Below are positions 43,001-51,300 of a DNA stretch of 56,672 nucleotides, in pieces. The notes beneath the pieces were generated by a model. That model did no database searches. It saw only the letters and a program-made list of their open reading frames with translations, and had not been told where the DNA came from. This stretch comes from Deltaproteobacteria bacterium. GTDB lineage: Bacteria; Myxococcota_A; Polyangia; Polyangiales; Ga0077539. The stretch's first letter is position 1, and each line of letters opens with the position of its first letter. The translations under genes were made by a program, and so were the position numbers. The stretch is from assembly GCA_947477565.1 (NCBI GenBank), contig CANJUR010000025.1, forward strand, positions 1 to 56,672, read 5' to 3'.

Positions 43001-43378
43001 CTCGCGAATGGCGTGGGCAATGCGATGGACGACCTGCTTCACGCTGGTCTCGCCCTGCGCCGGGTCTCCGTGCAGACCCGCGCGACGGAAGTACTTGGAC
43101 ACGACGATGTCCGTCGCGAGCTGCGACCACGCCCTGGGCACCTCCGCCCCGCGCGTCGCTGCCACCACCGACCCGTCGGGGTTGCTGATCACGCTGTCGC
43201 GACGGTCGTACTCCACCGCTGCGAGCGGATCGAACCCGGGCTTCGTATACCTCCGCAACACCAGGTCACCCGCAGCGCGGCTCGCCCGGGGCGCGGCCCT
43301 GGACTTCGCCGCAGACATGGTGCCGACAGACTTCGACTTGCCGTTGGTCTTCCCCTGGATCGGTCCGTCGATGCTCAA
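40043..43378 (-). CDS. nrdJ: Adenosylcobalamin-dependent (class II) ribonucleotide reductase
   Basis: The enzyme of about 1110 residues makes deoxyribonucleotides with coenzyme B12 and works with or without oxygen. The ten-stranded barrel motifs are clear: [31 protein letters not shown] (the radical Cys loop), and [20 protein letters not shown]. The C-terminus ends in paired zinc-type Cys knuckles [20 protein letters not shown] and a redox tail GNSMGCS. An insertion rich in Ala/Lys (about 820-870) precedes the last domain. The start is uncertain: TTG at 43378 ([17 protein letters not shown]) has a strong GGGAGAG six bases away; ATG at 43318 has no ribosome site. No other reductase is in the window. 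Confidence 0.94.
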   Translation of the reverse strand: [1111 protein letters not shown]

Positions 43379-43799
43379 GCGATCTCTCCCTGTGGACGTG
43401 CGGTGGATGAAGCGCTCCCGACGCGCCACGCCCTCGTCCCAAAGGACGAGCGAAGCATTGGCCGTGACGTCGAAGTGCGGACAGGCACCATGCACAGACC
43501 TGAAGGGACGCCGCTAGTCCAAGCACCCCTCCGACGAACGGCACGGGGATCGCGTGGGGGGATTCACCGTGGGTTTCCGCGACACCAAATAATCAACGGC
43601 GCTGCTCGCCCCATGGCCCAGCTAAGGGGTCCAACGCCTCGCACCGCTACGCCGTAGGGGCGGCGACGATTGATCGACTCATTCACCAGAGCTCTGGCTT
43701 ATTGAGTCGCCACGTGCGCCGCTTGCGGCCAAACGGCCGAGAGGAGCTCCCGGCGTCGGTTGCTCAGCTCACCCGCGGTCCGTGGCATCATCACCCGCC
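43379..43799. other. Divergent intergenic region of nrdJ and the lipoprotein operon
   Basis: These 421 bases separate nrdJ from the plus-strand lipoprotein gene and must hold both promoters. Apart from the compound inverted repeat at 43675-43709, I see no recognisable element: no convincing NrdR box pair and no cobalamin-riboswitch core. A slightly AT-richer patch (CACCAAATAATCAACGG, about 43580) could be the nrdJ -10 region. Confidence 0.45.
43675..43709. promoter_or_regulatory. Compound inverted repeat upstream of nrdJ
   Basis: Outer arms CGACTCA and TGAGTCG enclose an inner perfect palindrome CCAGAGCTCTGG, with 4- and 5-base spacers. All 35 bases form one nested dyad, about 300 bases upstream of nrdJ and 91 bases upstream of the divergent lipoprotein gene. 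It may be an operator or a transcribed hairpin. Confidence 0.55.
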
Positions 43800-44450
43800 A
43801 TGATTCCCCTGCCCTCTTTCACCCCGTTGCGCCCATGGGCCGCCGTGCTTTGTGCGTCAGTGCTCGGGTGCGGGCCATCGATCCGCCACGCGCTTCCCAC
43901 CCACGACCAGCGGCACATCACGTACGAAGACCTCTGCCACCTGCAGGTCTGGTACGACCAGCGCGCCGCCGCCCTCGCCCCGCCATTTCGCGTGATGAGC
44001 GAGCAGTCCACGGAGACCGCCGACCGCGCGCCAGACGAGAACGGCCACCTGCGCCACGTCGTCCTCGGCGAGGGCACCTACCTTGTCGTAAGCCGCGAGG
44101 ATCGCATCCGCTTCGACCGCCTTCTGCACGACGAATACTCCGACCTGCCGCCGCTCGCCCTCACTGCCGCCGAGGGCAATGTGAACGTTCATGTCTCCTT
44201 CTGGCAGACGGGATCGATTCGCCGCATCCGCCCGGACGTCGAGGTCACCCTGGAGTTCGATGCGCACACCTACCAACTCCCGTCGCACCCCTGCGTGGGC
44301 GAGTTTCTCTTCGGCACGCAGGCCTACGCGATGCGCCACAACGTCATCTCCGCCGAGAGCGCTCGCGCCCGGGGGGAGATTCCCGCGGCCTACGTGGGCG
44401 ACGCTGCAGTGCCTGGCGACGCCGCCGCGGTGACGGACGCCTCGCGATGA
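43800..44450 (+). CDS. Lipoprotein, first gene of permease operon
   Basis: The 216-residue product starts MIPLPSFTPLRPWAAVLCAS with lipobox SVLGC. The mature part is a mixed alpha/beta domain, DQRHITYEDLCHLQVWYDQR at the start, with a beta-rich second half (GNVNVHVSFWQTGSIRRI, DVEVTLEFDAHTYQL). No family is recognised. Its stop overlaps the permease start in ATGA, so the two are coupled. It may be a substrate-binding or outer-membrane partner of the permease, but that is position-based inference. Confidence 0.72.
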   Translation: MIPLPSFTPLRPWAAVLCASVLGCGPSIRHALPTHDQRHITYEDLCHLQVWYDQRAAALAPPFRVMSEQSTETADRAPDENGHLRHVVLGEGTYLVVSREDRIRFDRLLHDEYSDLPPLALTAAEGNVNVHVSFWQTGSIRRIRPDVEVTLEFDAHTYQLPSHPCVGEFLFGTQAYAMRHNVISAESARARGEIPAAYVGDAAVPGDAAAVTDASR

Positions 44451-45454
44451 ACGGCCGCACCTTCGCCATCGCACTGACATCGTTTCGCGAGGCGCTGCGC
44501 GACCGCATCCTCTTCGCCGTGCTCGGTCTCGGCGCCGCGTCAGTGCTCTTCGGCCTCGGGCTCGGATCGCTCTCCTACGCCGAGTCCGTGCGCATCGTCG
44601 TCGACCACGGACTGGTGACGATCTCCCTGCTCGCCAACCTCATCGCCATCTTCCTCGGCGCCAACTTCCTCTACAAAGAACTCGAGCTCCGCACCCTTTA
44701 CGTACTGCTTGCCAAGCCCGTCGCGCGCCACGAGCTCGTACTCGGCAAGTACCTGGGCATCCTCTTTACCATCGCGGTGTTTGTCACCGTCATCGCCGCG
44801 CTGCTGCTCGCCGTCGTCACGCTCATCGCCACGGACGACAGCTACTCCGCCGCGCAGCGCCTCGAAGCCGCAGTCGGCCCCGTGTCTCAGGTGATCCGCT
44901 CGCGGGCCATGCGCCTCGCCGCCCTCGGTGGCGTCCTCGCACTCATCCCCCTGCCGCTGCTCTTCCCCCGCCTGCGCCGCGCGCTCTCCCTCGCGGCACT
45001 CTTGCCCCTTGCGGCCGCCCTGCTCGCGGGCTTCGCCGCCCTGGCCTACATCGTCGCTCCCGCAGAGACCGTCTTCGTCCTCGTGGGCGCGCTTCTCGTC
45101 TTCGCAGAGGTCACCGTCACCGCCGCCGTCTCGATGCTCTTCTCCTCGTTTAGCACCCCCTTCGTGACGGCGATTCTGTCCCTCGGCGTCTTCGTCATCG
45201 CGCGCAGCACATGGCTCATGCAGCACCTCCCGCGCCGCAACTTCCCCGCCGCCGCGCGCGCCGCCTTGCAGGGCATCACGCGAATCGTCCCCAATCTCCA
45301 CCTCTTCGTCCCCGAGCGCGCGGTGCTTCTCTCCGACGACCCCAATCACCCACTCGTCCGCTACGTGCTCCTGGCCACCGGGTATGCCGCCCTCTGGGCT
45401 GCCGGCCTGCTCGCCGCGTCGTCCCTTCTCTTCCGCCGCCGCGACCTCGTGTGA
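44447..45454 (+). CDS. ABC-2-type transporter permease
   Basis: The 335-residue protein starts MNGRTFAIALTSFREALRDR, the normal opening of ABC-2 permeases (NosY/CcmB-like), and has at least six hydrophobic spans. The coupling-helix region LYKELELRTLYVLLAKPVAR, followed by HELVLGKYLG, is diagnostic. The middle contains a long extracytoplasmic loop (TDDSYSAAQRLEAAVGPVSQ). An ATP-binding subunit is expected next to such a permease but none is in the operon or the window. Coupled to the lipoprotein gene upstream (ATGA) and the membrane protein downstream (GTGA). Confidence 0.88.
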   Translation: MNGRTFAIALTSFREALRDRILFAVLGLGAASVLFGLGLGSLSYAESVRIVVDHGLVTISLLANLIAIFLGANFLYKELELRTLYVLLAKPVARHELVLGKYLGILFTIAVFVTVIAALLLAVVTLIATDDSYSAAQRLEAAVGPVSQVIRSRAMRLAALGGVLALIPLPLLFPRLRRALSLAALLPLAAALLAGFAALAYIVAPAETVFVLVGALLVFAEVTVTAAVSMLFSSFSTPFVTAILSLGVFVIARSTWLMQHLPRRNFPAAARAALQGITRIVPNLHLFVPERAVLLSDDPNHPLVRYVLLATGYAALWAAGLLAASSLLFRRRDLV

Positions 45455-46098
45455 GACCGCCCCCCGCCACCGCCCGCTACGCCGCCGCCGTCGTACTCGT
45501 ACTCGGCGTCGCGTCTGCGCGCGTCATCGTCGAGTCCCGCGCTGCGCTCACCGAAGGCCGCTCGCAACTTCAGGGCGGCGCCGTCGAACCGGGTGTCCGC
45601 GCGCTCCGCCGGGCCGCGCATCTGTACCTCCCGGGCAACCCCGCCAACGCGGACGCCTACGAAACCCTCGAGCGCTTCGCCCGCGAGCAAGAGAGCATCG
45701 GCCACCAGGACCACGCGCTCCTCGCCTGGCGCGCGGTGCGCTCAAGCGCCCTCGCCACCCGCTGGATCGTCGTCCCGCACCGGGAGCGCCTCGACCGCGC
45801 CAACCGCCGCATCGCTCGCTTGATGGCCCTGCTCCCGCCGCCCCTGGAGGAGCGCGACACGTCGGTCGGTCGCCGCGAAGAGATGCACTACGCCCTGCTG
45901 CAAGAAGACCGCGCGCCGGAGCCCGCGTGGGTGCTTGTTCTCGGCGTCGGCCTCGCGCTCTGGCTCGGCGGCGCCTTCTACGCAGCCCGCCATGGCTGGG
46001 ACGACGACGACCGCCCCCGCGGAAGCACGCTCGCAGCGACGGGCGCGGCAGTCACGGTGGGGCTGATCTTGTGCGGGCTGGCGCTTCTGCGGGCTTGA
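45451..46098 (+). CDS. Membrane protein, third gene of permease operon
   Basis: The GTG start overlaps the permease stop (GTGA). The 215-residue product has an N-terminal membrane anchor (YAAAVVLVLGVASARVIV), a helical TPR-like extracytoplasmic part (ALRRAAHLYLPGNPANADAY, ALLAWRAVRSSALATRW) and two C-terminal membrane spans (WVLVLGVGLALWLGGAFYAA and VTVGLILCGLALLRA). No family is recognised. The double overlap makes the three genes one translation unit, so it is probably a partner of the transporter. Confidence 0.75.
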   Translation: MRPPPATARYAAAVVLVLGVASARVIVESRAALTEGRSQLQGGAVEPGVRALRRAAHLYLPGNPANADAYETLERFAREQESIGHQDHALLAWRAVRSSALATRWIVVPHRERLDRANRRIARLMALLPPPLEERDTSVGRREEMHYALLQEDRAPEPAWVLVLGVGLALWLGGAFYAARHGWDDDDRPRGSTLAATGAAVTVGLILCGLALLRA

Positions 46099-46119
46099 TC
46101 TAGCCCATGCGCCCGGCGC

Positions 46120-48291
46120 ATGGTGGCGGGGATGCACTTTGGAGACATTCGGTGGCTTCTGCCCGTGGGTTTATTGGTCGGCGGGTGCGCCTCGTCGGGC
46201 GACGGCAACGTCATCAACCCAACAAAATCCGACGCGAGCGTCGATGTAGGCAAGCCCCTCGACACCGGTGACGACGTCCCGAGCGACGCCGTGGACGCCC
46301 CGGAGGTCGCGGCGGGCCGCGTGTGCCGCACCAACGACGACTGTACCTCCCCGGACCTCTGTACCAACGGCCAGGTCTGCCGCTTCAACCGATGCGTCGT
46401 CGTCGGCGGCACCCCGAGCTGTGACGACAGCGTCGCGTGCACCGACGACCGCTGCGACGCCACCGCGGGCCGGTGCGTGCACGCGCCCAACGACATGCGC
46501 TGCCCGAGCGACAACTTCTGCGCAGGCGAGACCGGATGCGTCCGCGAACTGCCGTGCGAGATCGGCGACGCCACCTGCGCGCGGCTCAACGGCGACCCCT
46601 GCACGGGCACCTGGAGCTGCGATCCGGCCCGCCTGCGCTGCGTGCGCAGCGCGCCGTACAACTGCGCCGACACCGACACCTGCACCATGGACGTCTGCAT
46701 GCTCGCAGGCACCTCGCCGATGTGCTTGCACAACGGGCCCAACTACCAGACCGACCCGACGAACTGCGGCACCTGCGGGCGCGTCTGCACCGCGGGCGAA
46801 CACCAGACCGCGACCTGCGCCGCAGGGGTGTGCGCGTTCGTGTGTCAGGCGGGATTCGTCGACGCCAACGCGATGCCCGCGGACGGCTGCGAGTGCAACA
46901 GCGCCGCGGCCGATGCCCCGGACCTGATGTTTCGAGACACGAACTGCGATGGCATCGATGGCGACGCGGCGGGGGCGATCTTTGTCTCGCCGCGCGGTGA
47001 CGACCGCAACGCCGGGACGCGGGAGATGCCCAAGCGCACGCTCGGCGCGGCGATCGCGATGGCCCGGATGGCGACCCCCCTGAAGGCCGTCTACGCAGCG
47101 ATCGGAACGTACTCCGAGAGCGTCACCCTCGCCCCGGGGGTGAGCCTCTACGGCGGCTACAACGACGCGGACCGCTGGACCCGCGGTAACAACCCGACGG
47201 AGATCGACAGTCCCAGCACCGTCGGCCTGAGCGCGCAAAACGTGCTCACCGCGACGGAGGTGCAACTCTTCATCATTCACGCCCAGTCGGCGATGACCGC
47301 GGGGGAGAGTTCGTACGCCGTGCGGGTGCTCGGAAGCACCGGACCGGTGGTGCTTCGCGGCTGCTCGCTGACGAGCGCGGACGGCGCCGACGGAACCGAC
47401 GGAACCGACGGGACCACCGGTGCGAGCGCAAGCGGCAGCGCCTCGCCGTGCGGGGCGGGCGGCGGTGCCGGCGGCGGCGGCGGCAACGGCAACCGCGCAG
47501 GAACGTCGGGCAACCCCGGCGCGCAGATCTCCGGAGGCGGGGCGGCTGGCACCGGCGGTACCGGCGGCGGCGGGAGTTCGTGCACCGACTCCTGCCGACG
47601 CAACGGCGGCGGCGCCGGCGGTACCGGCCTCGCGGGCATCAACGGCATCAACGGCATCCCGGGTGACGCCACCGGCCAGGTGAGCACCGCGGGGATCTAC
47701 TCCGCCCGCGGCAGCGCCCGCGGAACAGACGGGACTGCAGGCGGAGGCGGAGGCGGAGGCGGAGGCGGAGGCGGCACGCAGGTCACCACGAGCTGCGGCG
47801 GAGGGTTCTGTGCAAATCGATCGGGCAGCAGCGGCGGCAACGGCGGCGGCGGCGGGTGCGCAGGCACCGCAGGCGGCGGCGGTACAGGCGGCGGCGGCAG
47901 CTTCGCGATCATCAGCTTGTCGTCGCAGGTGCAACTCGACGCCTGCCGCATGCAGACCGGCACCGGCGGGCGGGGCGGACGCGGCGGCAACGGTGGTAAC
48001 AGCGGCCTCGGCAGCAATGGCGCGACCTCCAACGACTCGGGCTGCGGATGCACCGGCAACGGGGGCACCGGCGGCAACGGGGGCACCGGCGGCGCGGCCG
48101 GCAACGGCGCGGGTGGTCCGGGCGGCCCGTCGGTCTGCGTCGCCTTCGCAGGCGACCTACCGCAGCAGACCGGCACGATGTGCACCCTGGGCCGGAGCGG
48201 CACCGGCGGCACCGGCGGAAACAACACGGGACTGGGCTCCGCGAGCAATGGTCCGGTCGGCAATCGCGTCAGCGTGCAGCCCCTCAACTGA
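46120..48291 (+). CDS. Glycine-rich beta-helix surface lipoprotein with Cys-rich N-terminus
   Basis: The 723-residue protein starts with a lipoprotein signal (LLPVGLLVGGC). Residues ~65-265 are Cys-rich with DCTSPDLCTNGQVC and CDDSVACTDDRCD motifs and one CGTCGRVC module as in the giant proteins. A DUF1565-like beta-helix opening follows (IFVSPRGDDRNAGTREMPKR, a signature for parallel beta-helices). The last ~300 residues are collagen-like and Gly-rich (GTGGTGG, GGNGGTGG, and a 12-Gly run), interrupted by Cys pairs. The product is probably an extended surface fibre. Start ATG 46120 or 46132 cannot be decided. It lies 21 bases after the permease operon and may be read through from it. Confidence 0.82.
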   Translation: MVAGMHFGDIRWLLPVGLLVGGCASSGDGNVINPTKSDASVDVGKPLDTGDDVPSDAVDAPEVAAGRVCRTNDDCTSPDLCTNGQVCRFNRCVVVGGTPSCDDSVACTDDRCDATAGRCVHAPNDMRCPSDNFCAGETGCVRELPCEIGDATCARLNGDPCTGTWSCDPARLRCVRSAPYNCADTDTCTMDVCMLAGTSPMCLHNGPNYQTDPTNCGTCGRVCTAGEHQTATCAAGVCAFVCQAGFVDANAMPADGCECNSAAADAPDLMFRDTNCDGIDGDAAGAIFVSPRGDDRNAGTREMPKRTLGAAIAMARMATPLKAVYAAIGTYSESVTLAPGVSLYGGYNDADRWTRGNNPTEIDSPSTVGLSAQNVLTATEVQLFIIHAQSAMTAGESSYAVRVLGSTGPVVLRGCSLTSADGADGTDGTDGTTGASASGSASPCGAGGGAGGGGGNGNRAGTSGNPGAQISGGGAAGTGGTGGGGSSCTDSCRRNGGGAGGTGLAGINGINGIPGDATGQVSTAGIYSARGSARGTDGTAGGGGGGGGGGGGTQVTTSCGGGFCANRSGSSGGNGGGGGCAGTAGGGGTGGGGSFAIISLSSQVQLDACRMQTGTGGRGGRGGNGGNSGLGSNGATSNDSGCGCTGNGGTGGNGGTGGAAGNGAGGPGGPSVCVAFAGDLPQQTGTMCTLGRSGTGGTGGNNTGLGSASNGPVGNRVSVQPLN
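47740..47774 (+). repeat. Hexanucleotide repeat encoding poly-glycine
   Basis: GGAGGC is repeated about six times in a row within the Gly-rich lipoprotein gene and encodes a run of 12 glycines. As the unit is six bases, slippage would lengthen or shorten the run by two residues without frameshift. Confidence 0.85.
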
Positions 48292-48375
48292 GTGCGCCGC
48301 AGGAGTTCGCGCGGGGCTTTCGTTTGCGTGGGTCGGCCCTGATCGCTGACCTAAGATCGAAGCGGTGAGGGCAGC

Positions 48376-51300
48376 GTGACGGAGCGCAGTAGAGAAGACC
48401 AGGAGCGCACGGAGGCGGCCGTCACCGAGCGACCCTCGACGATGTCCCCGATTGCTCAGCGCGCGGGCATCTTCCGTTGGGCGTCGCGCCCGCCGCCGGA
48501 GGAGATTGCGTCGGGCAGTGCACCCCAGCGACAGCGCGCCCCAGAGCCCATGAGCGTGCTGCTCCGATGGACAGAAGACCTCGACGACGAGCGCGCGGTC
48601 ACGCTCTGGTCGGGGCTGAGTGCCGTCGAAGACCCGCTGGCGCACGAGGCCGCGCTGCTCCGGTGGATCGACTGGGCCGGCGTCGCCATACCTCTTGGGG
48701 TAAAGCTTCGGGATCTCGTGCAGGCCGTCGGGCGGCTCATGGGCGATCTGTCGATGCTGGTCGGGGACGCCGACCGGGTGCTCGAACTCGACCCGCTCGA
48801 CCTCGCGCCGGTGACCCGCGCGCTGCTCGGTTGGATGCTCGCACGAGAGACACAACCAGGCGTGGTGCTCGGCGCGGCGCTCTCCATCGTGCAGGCGTCG
48901 GAGACCCTCCGCGCGCGTGATCCGGCGGGCGCCACGGCGGCCAACCAGGTGTCGATCCCGATGTTGCTCGCGGCGCTGCGGCGGCGGATCGAGCGCGCAC
49001 CCACGGAGGAGTGCGCAGAGCTGCTGGCGGTATATCTCCGTGCTGATTCTCCGGCGTCGATGGCCCCGTGGGCTTCGCTGCACCTGGAGTTTGCGCTGCT
49101 CGCGGGGGACCTCCGCGGTCACTATGTTCCGGCCCTCGCGCGGCTGCCCTTCGTCGCCCCGGCAGTCTGGCGCGAACTCCTCGGTCGCCGTGACGCCCCT
49201 CGCGACACGCTGCGCGCGATGCGACTGCTCGCCGCGCTCGCACAGCACGATCAACTCGCCCGGGCGCTCCCCGCGGAGAGCGAGGCGCTCGTCGCCGAGG
49301 CGCTCGTCGCCGGCCTGGAACACCCTCGCTTCCGTGTCTGGTCGCTCGCCGCGCGGGCGATGGGACGTCTCGCGGGCGCGCTCCCGGCAGTCAACCGCGC
49401 GCTCGGGTCGCTGCTCTCTCAGGAGGGTGCGACGCTGCTCCGTCGGCGGGCCTTTGCGGCGCTGGGCAACGTTGGCCCCAGTAGCGACCCGGCGCTTCGG
49501 ACTCACCGCGACGCGGTCATCACCGCGGTCGAGCAGCCCGTGGTGCCGGGCGACGCCTCCACGTCGGTACACACCGTGGAGACCGGCGCATGGTCGCTCT
49601 CGCTTGCCGCGCAGGTCGCAGCGTTCGCGGTGTCGCTGCCCGACTATGCCGCGCAGGGAGACCCACGCTGGAGCGCGCTGGCGACGGCCTTCGCAGAGCG
49701 CGGCGGGCCGGACGCGTGGCTCGCCGTCGCGCGGGCCATGCAGGAGATCGTCGTGCGCCAACCGCAAGCTCTGGAGGCCGCGCGCGCGGTCGCCGCGGGG
49801 GTGCACGCACGGGCCATCGGGGTGCGCGCGTCGAGCGCCGACAACGAGCGCGCCGAGCGGGCCGAGGCCATCACCGTCCGCCTCGTGCTGACAGACGGGC
49901 CGCGACCCCCGCTGGCGCTGCTCGCGGAGTTAGCGCACGCGGTGGGTCAAAGCCCCGCGGCGACGGATGTTCGGTCACTGCTCGACCAGTGCGGCGCCGA
50001 TCTGGAGGCGATCATCTCCCGGGCGGTGCGCTCGCTCGCACGGGAAGACAGCCGCGACGCCGCGCAGGGGAGCCTCGCACTGGAGGAGGTGGTCGATCTC
50101 GTCGTGGACGGCGACCTCGAGGTGCTTGCGCATCACCTCGGCGAGGTGTCCGCGCGCACTGCGGGCCTGGCGCTGGTAGACGCCCTGCGCGACCGGCTTT
50201 TGAAGATGGTCTGGTCGGGCCTGCGACGGTCTACGCCCGCGGCGGCGGCGTGGCGGCGGTGGCTGCTGCGGTCGGCGGCGGTGTTGCCGCGCGTTCCGCC
50301 GACCAACCGACACCTGGGGGCGGAGACGGTGCGCGAGCAGGTCCTCGAGACGCTCGAGCGCATCGCGGAAGATCCGCTGGTCGGCCAGCGTGCGCTCGAG
50401 CGCCATGTGGCTGCGTCACTGGTCGAGCTCGCCGCGGCGCTCGCGCCGTCGCTGGGCCGCGGGGCCATCGGCGCGGTGCTGACCTGGATGGCCTTGCGCG
50501 GCGTGTTGGGGCAGACGCAGGTGCGGCTTCGCAGATGGATCGTCGATGACGAGGCCGGTGCCCGGGTGCAGGGTTGGTTTCGGCTGGTCGATTTGATGGC
50601 CCGCTCGGGTCGAGACGCCACCGCGGATACTGCTTCGTTGCAATCGATGGTGGGCGACCGCTGCCGGCTTGGCGTCACGCTCGGCGAACTCTCGACCTGC
50701 TGCGCCTCGCTCCACAGTCGCCGCCCGGAGGACCACTGGTCCGGCTTGCCGCGCTTCGACCTCACGGACCTTGCGCGCGTGGCCGACACGTTTGGACGCC
50801 TCACGCTCGACGCCAGGTATGCGCTCACCCTCGACCGCGAGCGCCAGGCTGCGGCCGCCCGCCCGGCGCGCGCTCCGACGGCCTCCCTCAGCGAGCGCGC
50901 TGCGGCACTCGATCGACTGCTCACCTCGACGTCGTTGAAGTTCGTCGATGCAGCCCGCCGCGCCGAGGTGGTGGAGCACTACATCGGCGAACTCGGCGCT
51001 CTCTGCGAGGCCATCGCCACGGGGTGCGGGCCGTTGCTCTCCTCGCTGGTGCGCAGCGCGCTCGCGCGGGCAATGGTGGCCGTGCGCACGATGGCTGCTG
51101 CCGCGGTTCGGTCCGAGACGACCGGAGCGCGGCACATCGGGCGGCTACGGGTGCTCGGGGTGCTGTCGAGCGCGCACGAGGGCGGCATGGCCTCGACCTT
51201 CCTCGCGGAGGGTCCCGCACCGGGCAAGCGCGTGGTGGTCAAACTGCTCCCCTGGGCAGGCATGCGCGGAACCTCCGCGGAGACCTCTCGCGCGCTGTTC

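Noticed and set aside
39950..43657. A 1235-codon open frame on the plus strand opposite nrdJ
   Set aside because: It is the antisense of a strongly conserved enzyme gene; its product is Arg/Val/Leu-rich without motifs, the usual shadow of GC-rich third positions.
43379..43799. Possible cobalamin riboswitch upstream of the B12-dependent reductase
   Set aside because: No B12-box core was found; class II reductases use B12 as cofactor and would not be expected to be repressed by it.
43760..44446. Upstream extension of the ABC permease frame across the lipoprotein gene
   Set aside because: The extension is Arg/Pro-rich and in a different frame from the lipoprotein with its clear signal sequence; the permease start at the ATGA overlap gives the family N-terminus.
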